This document shows, piece after piece, positions 1 to 6,291 of a DNA stretch of 7,580 nucleotides. The DNA comes from an uncultured Fibrobacterota bacterium (lineage in GTDB: Bacteria; Fibrobacterota; Chitinivibrionia; Chitinivibrionales; Chitinispirillaceae). The notes under the pieces were generated by a model, which saw nothing but the letters and a program-made list of their open reading frames with translations, was not told the DNA's origin and did no database searches. A program made the position numbers and the translations under genes. The stretch lies in the NCBI GenBank assembly GCA_903888815.1, contig CAISVC010000493.1, positions 1 through 7,580 on the forward strand. The letters run 5' to 3'. Numbering within the stretch: position 1 is the first letter of the stretch; each line of letters opens with the position of its first letter.

Positions 1-1137
1 CAGAACCTTGAGGACAATCTCGCGGAATATCATTATAAGCGCGAAGATATCCCGATTATAATACAATACAATAAGCGCGACCTTCCCAATGCCTTGCCGA
101 TTCAGGAGTTACAGCAGCAGATAAACAAATATAATCTGCCGTGGACCGAATCCGTTGCGAATAAAGGCATCGGTGTTTTTGATGCGCTCAAACTCATGGG
201 AAAGATCGTCATTGATAATCTGAATAGAAAATATTCCCGCTTGTCACGCGGCGCTGCTCCTGCATCAGCGGCAGCGCGGCCTCAGCAGGCAGCACCGGCC
301 GGTTACCAATACCCTTCTCAGCCGCAGCAAGCGATGCCTCCTCGCCAGCAGCAATATGCGGCGCCAATGCAACAGGGGTATGGAAACGCGGCGGCAACTC
401 CCTATCAGCAGCCAGCCTATCAGCAGCAGCCTGCAATGGCTCCGCAGCAGATGCGGCCGCCGATGCCTCAACCGCCACTGCAGCAACCCGGGGCACAACA
501 GATCCCGATGCCTCCTCAGGGAACAGTTCCGCCATATGGTCAGGCAAGGCAGCCGTATTCCGCTCCCGGATATCCTCCTCAGCAACCGGCACCCCAGCAA
601 TATGCGGCGCCACAGCAGTATGCGGCTCCGCAGGAAGGATATCCACCCGCACCAGGATATGCTCCTTCACCGCAATCTCCACAAACCCCTGTGCCTCCTG
701 CTGAGGGCCAGCAACAATACGGATTTGTCAATTTTGAGCCGCTTCCTATAGAACCTGCGCAATCCAGACCGCCCGCTGCACCTCCGGCTTCAGATATGGC
801 ATCCTCTTTCCCTTCCGCAGCGGAACAGCCTGTCCAGCCGCCGCAGCAGCCGAGGGCGCCCGAGACGGAACAGCAGCCTCGCGGCAACGGACATGCTGTC
901 GTGTTTCCTCAAAAACCGCGTCCCACGCGCACACAGATTGATGAAAGAGACTATAGCGTTTATCGTGTCGATTCTTCTCAGCAATCCTTTCCACATTCTC
1001 CTCAATCTCAATCCAACGGTGATGCCCCGATAGATGATACCGGCATCGGTATAGTAGAAAAAAAACAGGACAATCCGCCGGGCAAGCAGCAGAAAGGGTT
1101 TTTATCAAAGTTTTTCAATAGAGATGAACAACAATGA
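1..1137 (+). CDS. MglA-type small Ras-like GTPase with a very long Pro/Gln-rich C-terminal tail (5' partial)
   Basis: The reading frame is open from base 1, so the start and the P-loop and switch regions lie outside the window. Codons 1-81 match the C-terminal part of MglA-family GTPases: an IIIQYNKRDLPNA strand and loop (NKRD, the G4 base-specificity motif, at bases 70-81), then VANKGIGVFDALKLMGKIV, the G5 region and last helix. Characterised MglA proteins (about 195 residues) stop near here; this one continues in frame for about 297 residues. The tail is dominated by Pro, Gln, Ala and Tyr and is almost certainly disordered. It is punctuated by less simple segments: FVNFEPLPIEP near codon 241, DERDYSVYRVD near 310, and the end GFLSKFFNRDEQQ. 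Known family role: a GTP-dependent switch setting cell polarity and motility or a related spatial function in the cytosol. The stop overlaps the next start (ATGA), implying translational coupling with the roadblock partner. GTPase identity is strong; the precise process is unknown. Confidence 0.88.
   Translation, partial: QNLEDNLAEYHYKREDIPIIIQYNKRDLPNALPIQELQQQINKYNLPWTESVANKGIGVFDALKLMGKIVIDNLNRKYSRLSRGAAPASAAARPQQAAPAGYQYPSQPQQAMPPRQQQYAAPMQQGYGNAAATPYQQPAYQQQPAMAPQQMRPPMPQPPLQQPGAQQIPMPPQGTVPPYGQARQPYSAPGYPPQQPAPQQYAAPQQYAAPQEGYPPAPGYAPSPQSPQTPVPPAEGQQQYGFVNFEPLPIEPAQSRPPAAPPASDMASSFPSAAEQPVQPPQQPRAPETEQQPRGNGHAVVFPQKPRPTRTQIDERDYSVYRVDSSQQSFPHSPQSQSNGDAPIDDTGIGIVEKKQDNPPGKQQKGFLSKFFNRDEQQ
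349..366 (+). repeat. 18-bp dispersed repeat in the GTPase tail (QQYAAP), copy 1
   Basis: This stretch encodes QQYAAP and is base-for-base identical to 595-612, about 250 bp downstream in the same gene. Identity at third codon positions suggests recent duplication within the tail, not convergence at the protein level only. Confidence 0.75.
595..630 (+). repeat. Two tandem 18-bp units (QQYAAP x2) in the GTPase tail
   Basis: Units at 595-612 and 613-630 both encode QQYAAP. They differ only at three third-codon positions. The first is identical to the dispersed copy at 349-366. They are coding micro-repeats of the disordered tail, not a CRISPR or regulatory array. Confidence 0.8.
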
Positions 1138-1874
1138 AAGACATGATTCTTTTCCCCGAGGATATTGAACGGCTCGACACCGTACTTGCTCCTCTTGTTA
1201 CCAAATCCAAACTCCTGCTGGCGGTTCTTATCAACCGCGACGGCAGGGTGCTGACGCATAAGGGTAACCTGGAAAAAGTTGATATTGTCTCGCTTGCCGC
1301 CCTTGTTGCCGGTAACACCGCTTCGACGCTTGCCATCGCAAACCTGGTCGGAGAAACCGAATTCTCAACCATGTATCATCAGGGCAAAGACAAGAACATT
1401 TTCATCGATGCGATTGATGATAACACCTTTCTTTCGGTCGTTTTCGATGACCAGACGAATATCGACCGCGTCAAGGTTTTTATCCGTCAATTCGAACGGC
1501 AGCTTAAAGAAGCGCTCCGATTAGTGTACGATAAAGATGAAGATCAGATCGATCTTGATCTGGACATGGGCAACAGTTCTTTCCAAAATTTGCCGCAGGA
1601 AGCGCCTCAGTCCCCCCCGCGCCCGCAATATTACCAGCAACCTGCGTATCCACCCCAGCCGCAACATTACCAGCAGCCGGTGTATCCGCCTCAGCAGGCT
1701 GCCGCAAACGGCTATGCAAATTACGGATATCAGCAGCCAAACTATTATCAGGCTCAGCCGCAACAGCCTCAAGCACCGCAACCTCCGCGGCCCCCGGCAC
1801 CCCCTCAGGGCGGTACACCACCACCCCATTACCAGCATCAGCAGGTACGGAAACCGCCTCATCCGAAAAAATGA
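1134..1874 (+). CDS. Roadblock/LC7 (MglB-like) protein with Pro/Gln/Tyr-rich tail
   Basis: Residues about 8-130 have the look of a Roadblock/LC7 domain: an N-terminal helix (EDIERLDTVLAPLV), the LLLAVLINRDGRVLTH strand pair, a helix rich in small residues (VSLAALVAGNTASTLAIAN), then NIFIDAIDDNTFLSVVFDD and a C-terminal helix. In the family, MglB homodimers act as the GTPase-activating partner of MglA; adjacency to an MglA-type gene and the 4-bp ATGA overlap make the same pairing likely here. Myxococcus MglB is about 160 residues; this protein is 246. The extra part is an acidic linker (DKDEDQIDLDLDMG, residues 133-146), a Pro/Gln/Tyr-rich low-complexity tail (about 155-235), and a basic end (VRKPPHPKK). 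The tail composition resembles that of the upstream GTPase. No clear Shine-Dalgarno precedes the ATG, consistent with coupled re-initiation. GAP activity is inferred, not visible. Confidence 0.87.
   Translation: MKDMILFPEDIERLDTVLAPLVTKSKLLLAVLINRDGRVLTHKGNLEKVDIVSLAALVAGNTASTLAIANLVGETEFSTMYHQGKDKNIFIDAIDDNTFLSVVFDDQTNIDRVKVFIRQFERQLKEALRLVYDKDEDQIDLDLDMGNSSFQNLPQEAPQSPPRPQYYQQPAYPPQPQHYQQPVYPPQQAAANGYANYGYQQPNYYQAQPQQPQAPQPPRPPAPPQGGTPPPHYQHQQVRKPPHPKK
1629..1700 (+). repeat. Two 36-bp (12-residue) tandem units in the roadblock tail
   Basis: Residues 166-177 (YYQQPAYPPQPQ) and 178-189 (HYQQPVYPPQQA) are two imperfect copies of the same 12-residue unit, encoded at 1629-1664 and 1665-1700. 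A third degenerate echo (YGYQQPNYYQ) follows at residues 197-206. They show that the tail grew by local duplication. Confidence 0.7.
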
Positions 1875-1897
1875 CCGGTATAGCATACCCGGTTTTT
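1874..1897 (+). terminator. Hairpin terminator after the GTPase/roadblock operon, possibly bidirectional
   Basis: ACCGGTAT (1874-1881) pairs with ATACCCGGT (1885-1893, one bulged C) around a 3-nt loop and is followed by a T5 run (1893-1897). The hairpin starts at the last base of the roadblock stop codon. On the other strand the same stem is followed, after TCA, by six Ts, so it may also end the convergent zinc-ribbon transcript. Confidence 0.65.
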
Positions 1898-1940
1898 GCG
1901 GTGATAATCGGGAAAGACAGTTACGCCTGTCTGTGTTCGG

Positions 1941-2222
1941 TCAACGGAGCGTTGATAGGAGTGCTGCTATGAAAACGGCCAGAACAATAAGCGCGGTAAC
2001 GACAACCCACCGCCGATACGACCATGGACGCCGAGAACCCTTGCCGAATTCATTCCGGCATATTTCTTCATATGACGCCTCATCAGGCATATCTATTCCG
2101 TCAAGGTAGGTATCTGACGACCAGCCGGTTTCCCCGTCAGAACCGCAATGCGGGCATGCTGTTGCCGTCTTTTTGATATCGCCTCCGCAATGCGGGCATA
2201 CCGCCATGTCTTCCCGCGTCAT
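1941..2222 (-). CDS. Small tail-anchored double-CxxC zinc-ribbon protein
   Basis: A 93-residue protein with two knuckles, CPHC at residues 9-12 and CPHC at 23-26, each followed by G, predicted to bind one zinc. Then comes a segment with GW near residue 33, an acidic stretch (DGIDMPDE) and EEICRNEFG, ending in a basic patch (RRPWSYRR, 64-71) and a single hydrophobic helix (about 72-90). The order zinc ribbon, TGW, acidic linker, NEFG, TM recalls a short uncharacterised zinc-ribbon family I have seen in diverse bacteria. The ATG at 2222 has a good ribosome-binding site (AAAGG, 5 nt upstream). The ribbon would face the cytoplasm if the basic patch obeys the positive-inside rule. It stands alone, convergent to the operon on the left and divergent from the deacetylase. 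Function unknown; a rubredoxin-like role is less likely because the fold spacing is ribbon-type. Confidence 0.85.
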   Translation of the reverse strand: MTREDMAVCPHCGGDIKKTATACPHCGSDGETGWSSDTYLDGIDMPDEASYEEICRNEFGKGSRRPWSYRRWVVVTALIVLAVFIAALLSTLR

Positions 2223-2239
2223 GAGTGCCTTTCTGTAAG

Positions 2240-2257
2240 ATGACGAGCGTCCGTCAT
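2240..2257. promoter_or_regulatory. Perfect 6-bp-arm inverted repeat in the zinc-ribbon/deacetylase divergent region
   Basis: ATGACG (2240-2245) and CGTCAT (2252-2257) form a perfect dyad with a 6-nt spacer, 17 nt upstream of the zinc-ribbon ATG and 73 nt upstream of the deacetylase ATG. It could be an operator in the 108-bp divergent region (2223-2330) or a small leader hairpin. No consensus that I recognise. Confidence 0.35.
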
Positions 2258-2330
2258 TGCTTATACTGCAGAAAAAATATAAATTAATACGCTCTTTAAC
2301 GATGTTAAAAATAACCTTATTGCAGCCATC

Positions 2331-3242
2331 ATGACCACCCTTTCAGCTCTTTGTGCAGTGCTGCTGTCGCCTTTTTTCCTGGGAGGTGCGGGAATTGTAT
2401 TCTTCGGCCGTGTCATCCGGACTATACCGGGCCTGCTTTTCCATTCTGTTTCTCCGAACAACAGATTAGTCCTTTCTTCCATTTCCGTTTCCAGCTTCAG
2501 GGCAATCGCAGGTGCGCTGGAAACAAAAAACTTCACGACACTTACCATGAAAGAAGCCGTCCCGATTGGCACCGGCACTATCCCCGCTGACTCCCGAAAG
2601 CAGCGGGTTCTTTTAACCTTTGACGACGGATGCCGCAGTTTTTTTTCGCATGCGCTTCCGGTGCTTGAAGCATTGAAATTTAAAGCAACTGTTTTTCCTG
2701 TCGCCGGATATATTGGCCGGTACTCATCATGGGATGTGATGCCATCCTTTCCTCATCTGACAAAACCGGAAATCATGGAAATAAGCGCCTTAGGCCATGA
2801 AATTGGAAGCCACGGACTGACACATGCAGATCTTACGTACCTCGGGCCTTCAGATCTCAAGGTTGAACTGGGTGATTCAAAAAAAATATTAGAGGATATA
2901 ACCGGTAAAAAAGTCACCGCCTTATCTTTCCCCTTCGGAAGCTGGAACACCCGGGTCTGGGAACTGGCGCAGGAACTCGGTTATTGCTGCGGAACCATTT
3001 ACAGGAAACACGGTCATGCGCTTCCCGGACTTATTCCCGTTCACGGCGTCTACGGTTTTGACACGCCGCAGACCATTCTTGACAGAATCGCTCCGGCGTA
3101 TCCGTGCTCACTTTCGATGGCATGCGCGAGAATCATGAGCCATTTTGCCAAAGGCGCGCCTTTGTGGAAATTCGATACAAGCTATCTTCTGCGGCCTGAT
3201 ACAAAACGTTGCGGGATAAAAAATCCTGTCCGGTTTTTGTAA
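2331..3242 (+). CDS. Polysaccharide deacetylase (CE4/NodB domain), membrane-targeted
   Basis: The NodB motifs of carbohydrate esterase family 4 are present: TFDDG at residues 96-100 (D98 the likely catalytic base, D99 a metal ligand), SHGLTH at 160-165 (H161 and H165 the metal-binding histidines), and FPFG at 200-203 in place of the more usual RxPYG. The Asp-His-His triad is complete, so removal of N-acetyl (or O-acetyl) groups from a polysaccharide is plausible; the substrate cannot be read. The N-terminus is a hydrophobic segment (about 3-25) followed by an Arg-containing stretch, suggesting a signal anchor or signal peptide. LLFHSV (35-40) precedes the domain, as in many family members. 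The ATG at 2331 is the first in frame after a TAA at 2280, but has no clear ribosome-binding site, so the start is the weakest part of the call. At 303 residues the length is normal. The gene stands alone and its end faces the kinase with a 21-bp gap. Confidence 0.88.
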   Translation: MTTLSALCAVLLSPFFLGGAGIVFFGRVIRTIPGLLFHSVSPNNRLVLSSISVSSFRAIAGALETKNFTTLTMKEAVPIGTGTIPADSRKQRVLLTFDDGCRSFFSHALPVLEALKFKATVFPVAGYIGRYSSWDVMPSFPHLTKPEIMEISALGHEIGSHGLTHADLTYLGPSDLKVELGDSKKILEDITGKKVTALSFPFGSWNTRVWELAQELGYCCGTIYRKHGHALPGLIPVHGVYGFDTPQTILDRIAPAYPCSLSMACARIMSHFAKGAPLWKFDTSYLLRPDTKRCGIKNPVRFL

Positions 3243-3263
3243 AAAAGGCAGTTTCTGATTTCC

Positions 3264-5063
3264 TTATGGTGAAGACTTTCTCAGCACCAGCGAAATCGTC
3301 TGCATGAACTCTTCAATACTGAAAGGTTTTGAGAGCACTCCGTCAAATCCATACTCATTAAAACTTGCAAAAATAGGATCATTGGAATAACCACTGAAAG
3401 CAATCACTTTTGCCTTGGGATCGATTTCACGCAGTTTTTTCACCGTTTCTTTGCCTCCCATGCCTCCCGGAATCGTCAAATCCATAATGGTGACAGTAAA
3501 TGGTTCTCCCTGCGACAAGGCTTCCGTATAGGTTTCAAGCGCCTGGTTACCGTTTGAAACGCATACCGGCGCATACCCTGCTTTCTTCAGGAGCGTTTCA
3601 ACCACGGTACGTACAATCGTGTCGTCATCCATGATAAGTATCTTGCCTGTTTCCTTATTCAACAGCCCTTTTTCCGTCTCCTTTGTATCGCCTTTTTTAT
3701 CCGGCACCGGCAGAAAAAAGGTGAAAACCGAACCCTTGTTAGGAGCAGATTCCACGTAAATATGCCCGCCATGCCGTTTGATAATTGAATACGCAGTTGT
3801 CAGACCCAGCCCGGCGCCATTTTCCTTTGTGGTGAAATACGGATCGAAAATGTGCGCCAGATGATCGCGCGAAATGCCCACGCCCTCATCTTTTACAGAA
3901 ATTTTAACATACCTCCCCGGTGAAAGCGGAATCGTCTCCAAAGATGCGGGTACGGTGCCTGCAGGATCAAGCAGGTAGTTCTCACCTGATATCGTCACGG
4001 TTCCCCCGTCGGGCATGGCCTGCACCGCATTGAGAAAAAGGTTGTTCAATACCTGATCGATCTGCCCCTTATCAACTTCTACCGGCGCCAAATCGTCGGG
4101 TAGTTCCAGACGATAGTCCGCATTCGAACCGCTCAGACAAAAACCTACCGTGTCCTGTATCAGCTGTTTTATGGACGCCGTTTCCTTCACCGAATTTCCG
4201 CCCTTTGCAAATAATAGAAGTTGCTTGGCCAGCGATGTCGCCTTGAGTGCTGCTTTTTCCGCTTCATTGAGCAGCGAACACGCTTCTTTATTGCCGGCGG
4301 CGCTCATTCTTGCCATAAACAGATAGGTGGTGATACCGGTAAGAAGGTTGTTGAAATCGTGCGCAATGCCTCCGGCAAGCATCCCTACCGATTCAAGCTT
4401 CCGTATTTTAAGGAGTTCCTCTTCAAGAATAGAACTCTGTGTAATATCGCGAAGCACCACTACCGCCCCGTGATATTTGTCATGCTCTTTAAGGGGAGCG
4501 CCCTGATATGCGACAATCCGTTCTTTGCCGCTTCGCGTGCGCACCATACAGCGGCGATCGGTTTTCTGCGCCGCTGCAGCAAAACATCGTTCGATAAATT
4601 TGGCGTACCTCTCTGTAGGATCTTTTTCATCGTATGCCTCAAGCACTTCTTCGATCTGTTTGCCCTCAACTTCCTCAAATGACAATTCAGTCAGTACCTC
4701 CGCTGCATGATTAAAGAGTACAATGCAGCCTTTCGCATCAAGCGTAATAACGGCCTCCCCGATGCTCCGCAGCGTAAGCGTAAGAATTCCCTTCTCTTCG
4801 GCATGTGTGTTGTGCATCTGCTTCCGCATTCCACTGCTCTCACTGTTCTTCCGATACTTATTGATATGATCGCGAACAGCTTTTAATTCTTCCATAATGG
4901 CATCCAGCCCTGCCGTATCATCAGTACCATTGTGTGCACGAACGATTGATGTGCCGCTTTTGGAAGGGAAAAGATCAGGTATGATGCGTCCAAGAGCTTC
5001 CACCAGCTCCGGCAGAAATTGGCGGATTTTGGCAATGCGGGATTGCAATAAAGCAGAACTCAT
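3264..5063 (-). CDS. Cytosolic PAS hybrid sensor histidine kinase with C-terminal receiver domain
   Basis: The 599-residue protein reads, in order: a helical N-terminal region without membrane segments (1-90); a PAS domain (about 95-212, ending in VVLRDITQ); a HisKA helix pair with the phosphoacceptor H235 in GGIAHDFNNLL; a HATPase with N-box (N341, N345), G1 DEGVGI (392-397), F-box FDPYF (406-410) and G2 GAGLGL (416-421); a linker rich in Lys and Glu; and a receiver domain (about 473-597) with the acidic cluster D479-D481, phosphoacceptor D528 in MDLT, S557 and K579 in SKPF. All key residues are intact, so autophosphorylation and internal His-to-Asp transfer are expected. The GGIAHDFNNLL H-box is typical of PAS-type hybrid kinases common in Deltaproteobacteria and related groups. 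No output regulator or phosphotransferase gene is adjacent, making it an orphan. The signal is presumably cytosolic. The ATG at 5063 has only a distant AGGG. Confidence 0.93.
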   Translation of the reverse strand: MSSALLQSRIAKIRQFLPELVEALGRIIPDLFPSKSGTSIVRAHNGTDDTAGLDAIMEELKAVRDHINKYRKNSESSGMRKQMHNTHAEEKGILTLTLRSIGEAVITLDAKGCIVLFNHAAEVLTELSFEEVEGKQIEEVLEAYDEKDPTERYAKFIERCFAAAAQKTDRRCMVRTRSGKERIVAYQGAPLKEHDKYHGAVVVLRDITQSSILEEELLKIRKLESVGMLAGGIAHDFNNLLTGITTYLFMARMSAAGNKEACSLLNEAEKAALKATSLAKQLLLFAKGGNSVKETASIKQLIQDTVGFCLSGSNADYRLELPDDLAPVEVDKGQIDQVLNNLFLNAVQAMPDGGTVTISGENYLLDPAGTVPASLETIPLSPGRYVKISVKDEGVGISRDHLAHIFDPYFTTKENGAGLGLTTAYSIIKRHGGHIYVESAPNKGSVFTFFLPVPDKKGDTKETEKGLLNKETGKILIMDDDTIVRTVVETLLKKAGYAPVCVSNGNQALETYTEALSQGEPFTVTIMDLTIPGGMGGKETVKKLREIDPKAKVIAFSGYSNDPIFASFNEYGFDGVLSKPFSIEEFMQTISLVLRKSSP

Positions 5064-5108
5064 AGTGATGTGTGCCCTGCAATAATGGGGTTATGCGGGC
5101 TGCCAATA

Positions 5109-5137
5109 AATATACATTCCTGTATGTAAAAAATCGA
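5109..5137 (-). promoter_or_regulatory. Candidate sigma-70-like promoter of the hybrid kinase gene
   Basis: On the minus strand, TCGATT (5137-5132, weak -35) is separated by 17 nt from TATATT (5114-5109, -10, five of six consensus bases). Transcription would begin about 40 nt before the kinase ATG. This lies in the 113-bp gap between the kinase and the upstream same-strand gene, so the kinase may have its own promoter. Confidence 0.3.
5112..5125. promoter_or_regulatory. Perfect 14-bp dyad (ATACA-TTCC-TGTAT) overlapping the candidate kinase promoter
   Basis: ATACA (5112-5116) and TGTAT (5121-5125) are perfectly inverted around TTCC. The dyad covers the start of the proposed -10 element and part of the spacer, a position where a repressor would block transcription. 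A-T-rich dyads of this size also occur by chance. Confidence 0.3.
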
Positions 5138-5176
5138 TATGTTTTTACTGCCATCCGAAAAGATACACCATGGCAT

Positions 5177-6253
5177 CTACGGCATCGGAAAAGTATACGT
5201 TACCTGTATTGGCTGATCCGTAGACGGGAAGCGCCATGATTGCAATTCACGGATCAGGTTACCTGAAAACATGCGATTCAAGCCTGAGGGAGATAATAGT
5301 TGTACGCTATCAATCGTGCCGTCCGCCCGTACGATAAACGATACCTGCACGGTTTTCGGCATCGCCCGCGGAAACAGTCGCCACTGCTCATCGATGAAAA
5401 ACGGTTGATAATATTTACCAAGAAGATCAACCGCCTCTTCCTGGTTATGAATCCTGATTTTGAAAGCCGAATATTCGTTTGCCAGTTTTATTCTGAAAAA
5501 GTCTCCGAGATTATTTATGGAATCGCGGATGGGCAGCAGCGTAATCTTCCCGCTGTTAGGATCGACATTCCTGATATGATAGACCGAATTAAGTTTGGTC
5601 TCCTTTCCACCGGCAACCGTGGTATCATAGTACAGCTGTTTTTCAGAATTCTCCACAAGACGTACTGCGCCGGGAGGAAAAAATGCTGCAATGTCACCCC
5701 TGTAGGGCCGGTAGTTCCTCTTTGAAACGATGAGTTCCTCTCCGATCCTGCAGGTTTGCCATAATTCAGAGTAGTTATATCCTCCGAAACAGGTATCACC
5801 ATCGCCAATAAATACCTGCGAAAGAATATATGCGTCGCTCAACGTATCGCCTTTTACGACACCGTAAGGACTGATATATACCGTACGGATATGATAAAAT
5901 ATTTCATTGCTGTCCGATGGCATTCTCACTTTCCAAATAACCACCTGCCAGATAATGCCGTTATCTTTGATTTCCAGGTGATCACTTTTAAATATCGGTT
6001 TGCCGGCGACCATGATTTCTATATCATAGGTCCAGAATCCGGCAATCCGTTTCAAATATATCGCTTTCGACTCTTCGCTGAATCGCCTGGCTCCTTTATA
6101 ATACAATTCCACCCTTTTCGGTCCCTTCGCTGCATTATGTATTATTTTCATGAACTCATAGACGCTGAAACAGCAAAGAACGATCAGAAAAACCAGAATG
6201 ATCTTTTGAAAATTCAAGCCTGATCGCGCTCTTTTCACCTTGAAAAAGCCCAT
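5177..6253 (-). CDS. Single-pass membrane protein with C-terminal TonB_C/AgmX-like domain and a signal-peptidase-like middle
   Basis: A basic N-terminus (KVKRAR) precedes one membrane helix (about 16-36), giving a type II protein with a large periplasmic part. Residues 299-357 (KTVQVSFIVRADGTIDSV, ending LQSWRFPSTDQPIQVTYTF) match the pattern of TonB C-terminal or AgmX/PglI-type domains: strand, DG turn, helix with WRFP, final strand. There is no Pro-rich spacer as in classical TonB. Residues about 163-194 read like the S26 signal-peptidase consensus SMxPTLxxGD..K..Y..RGDIVVFxPP: QTCRIGEE, VSKRNY, RGDIAAFFPPG. E163 occupies the position expected for the catalytic serine (S162 is adjacent) and no convincing catalytic Lys is visible, so activity is doubtful. 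Residues 50-150 are beta-rich and unrecognised. The ATG at 6253 follows a strong AAGGAG (6263-6258) with a short 4-nt spacer. Divergent from folE. Role unknown. Confidence 0.8.
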   Translation of the reverse strand: MGFFKVKRARSGLNFQKIILVFLIVLCCFSVYEFMKIIHNAAKGPKRVELYYKGARRFSEESKAIYLKRIAGFWTYDIEIMVAGKPIFKSDHLEIKDNGIIWQVVIWKVRMPSDSNEIFYHIRTVYISPYGVVKGDTLSDAYILSQVFIGDGDTCFGGYNYSELWQTCRIGEELIVSKRNYRPYRGDIAAFFPPGAVRLVENSEKQLYYDTTVAGGKETKLNSVYHIRNVDPNSGKITLLPIRDSINNLGDFFRIKLANEYSAFKIRIHNQEEAVDLLGKYYQPFFIDEQWRLFPRAMPKTVQVSFIVRADGTIDSVQLLSPSGLNRMFSGNLIRELQSWRFPSTDQPIQVTYTFPMP

Positions 6254-6271
6254 TCAGCTCCTTACTTTTTT

Positions 6272-6291
6272 ATACAGGCGAATGCCAGTAT
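6272..6291. promoter_or_regulatory. 20-bp imperfect inverted repeat in the folE/TonB_C-protein divergent region
   Basis: ATACAGGC (6272-6279) and GCCAGTAT (6284-6291) are inverted around GAAT with one mismatch (7 of 8 pairs). It sits 18 nt upstream of the minus-strand ATG, next to TATAAA on the minus strand (6273-6268) that could serve as a -10. It may be an operator or a leader hairpin close to the ribosome-binding site. Confidence 0.35.

Noticed and set aside
346..633. Short repeats that could suggest a CRISPR or VNTR array
   Set aside because: Units are multiples of three, lie in frame, encode QQYAAP and have no regular spacers; they are coding repeats.
209..887. Several long open frames on both strands overlapping the GTPase tail
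   Set aside because: They arise from the CAG/CCG-rich repetitive coding of the tail, which keeps other frames free of stops. Their translations are low-complexity and match no family; the plus frame continuing from the GTPase core is the real one.
1537..2109. A 190-codon plus-strand open frame overlapping the roadblock tail and running through the terminator
   Set aside because: It is out of frame with the roadblock gene, crosses the hairpin and the zinc-ribbon gene on the other strand, and has no recognisable domain.
2257..2283. TTGCTT and TATAAA as a promoter for the deacetylase
   Set aside because: The spacer is only 15 nt and the region is A/T-rich, so such matches are expected by chance.
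3212..3238. CGGGAT/ATCCTG hairpin with a following T-run at the end of the deacetylase gene as a terminator
   Set aside because: The stem is six pairs with a G-T wobble, the T-run is separated by five bases, and it lies inside the coding end; too weak to list as a feature.
4221..4682. A 153-codon plus-strand open frame opposite the kinase gene
   Set aside because: It is antisense to the intact PAS and HisKA coding region, where every kinase motif is preserved, and has no family resemblance.
5640..5770. Active signal peptidase I
   Set aside because: The S26-like segment lacks serine at the aligned catalytic position and has no clear catalytic lysine; only a degenerate resemblance can be claimed.
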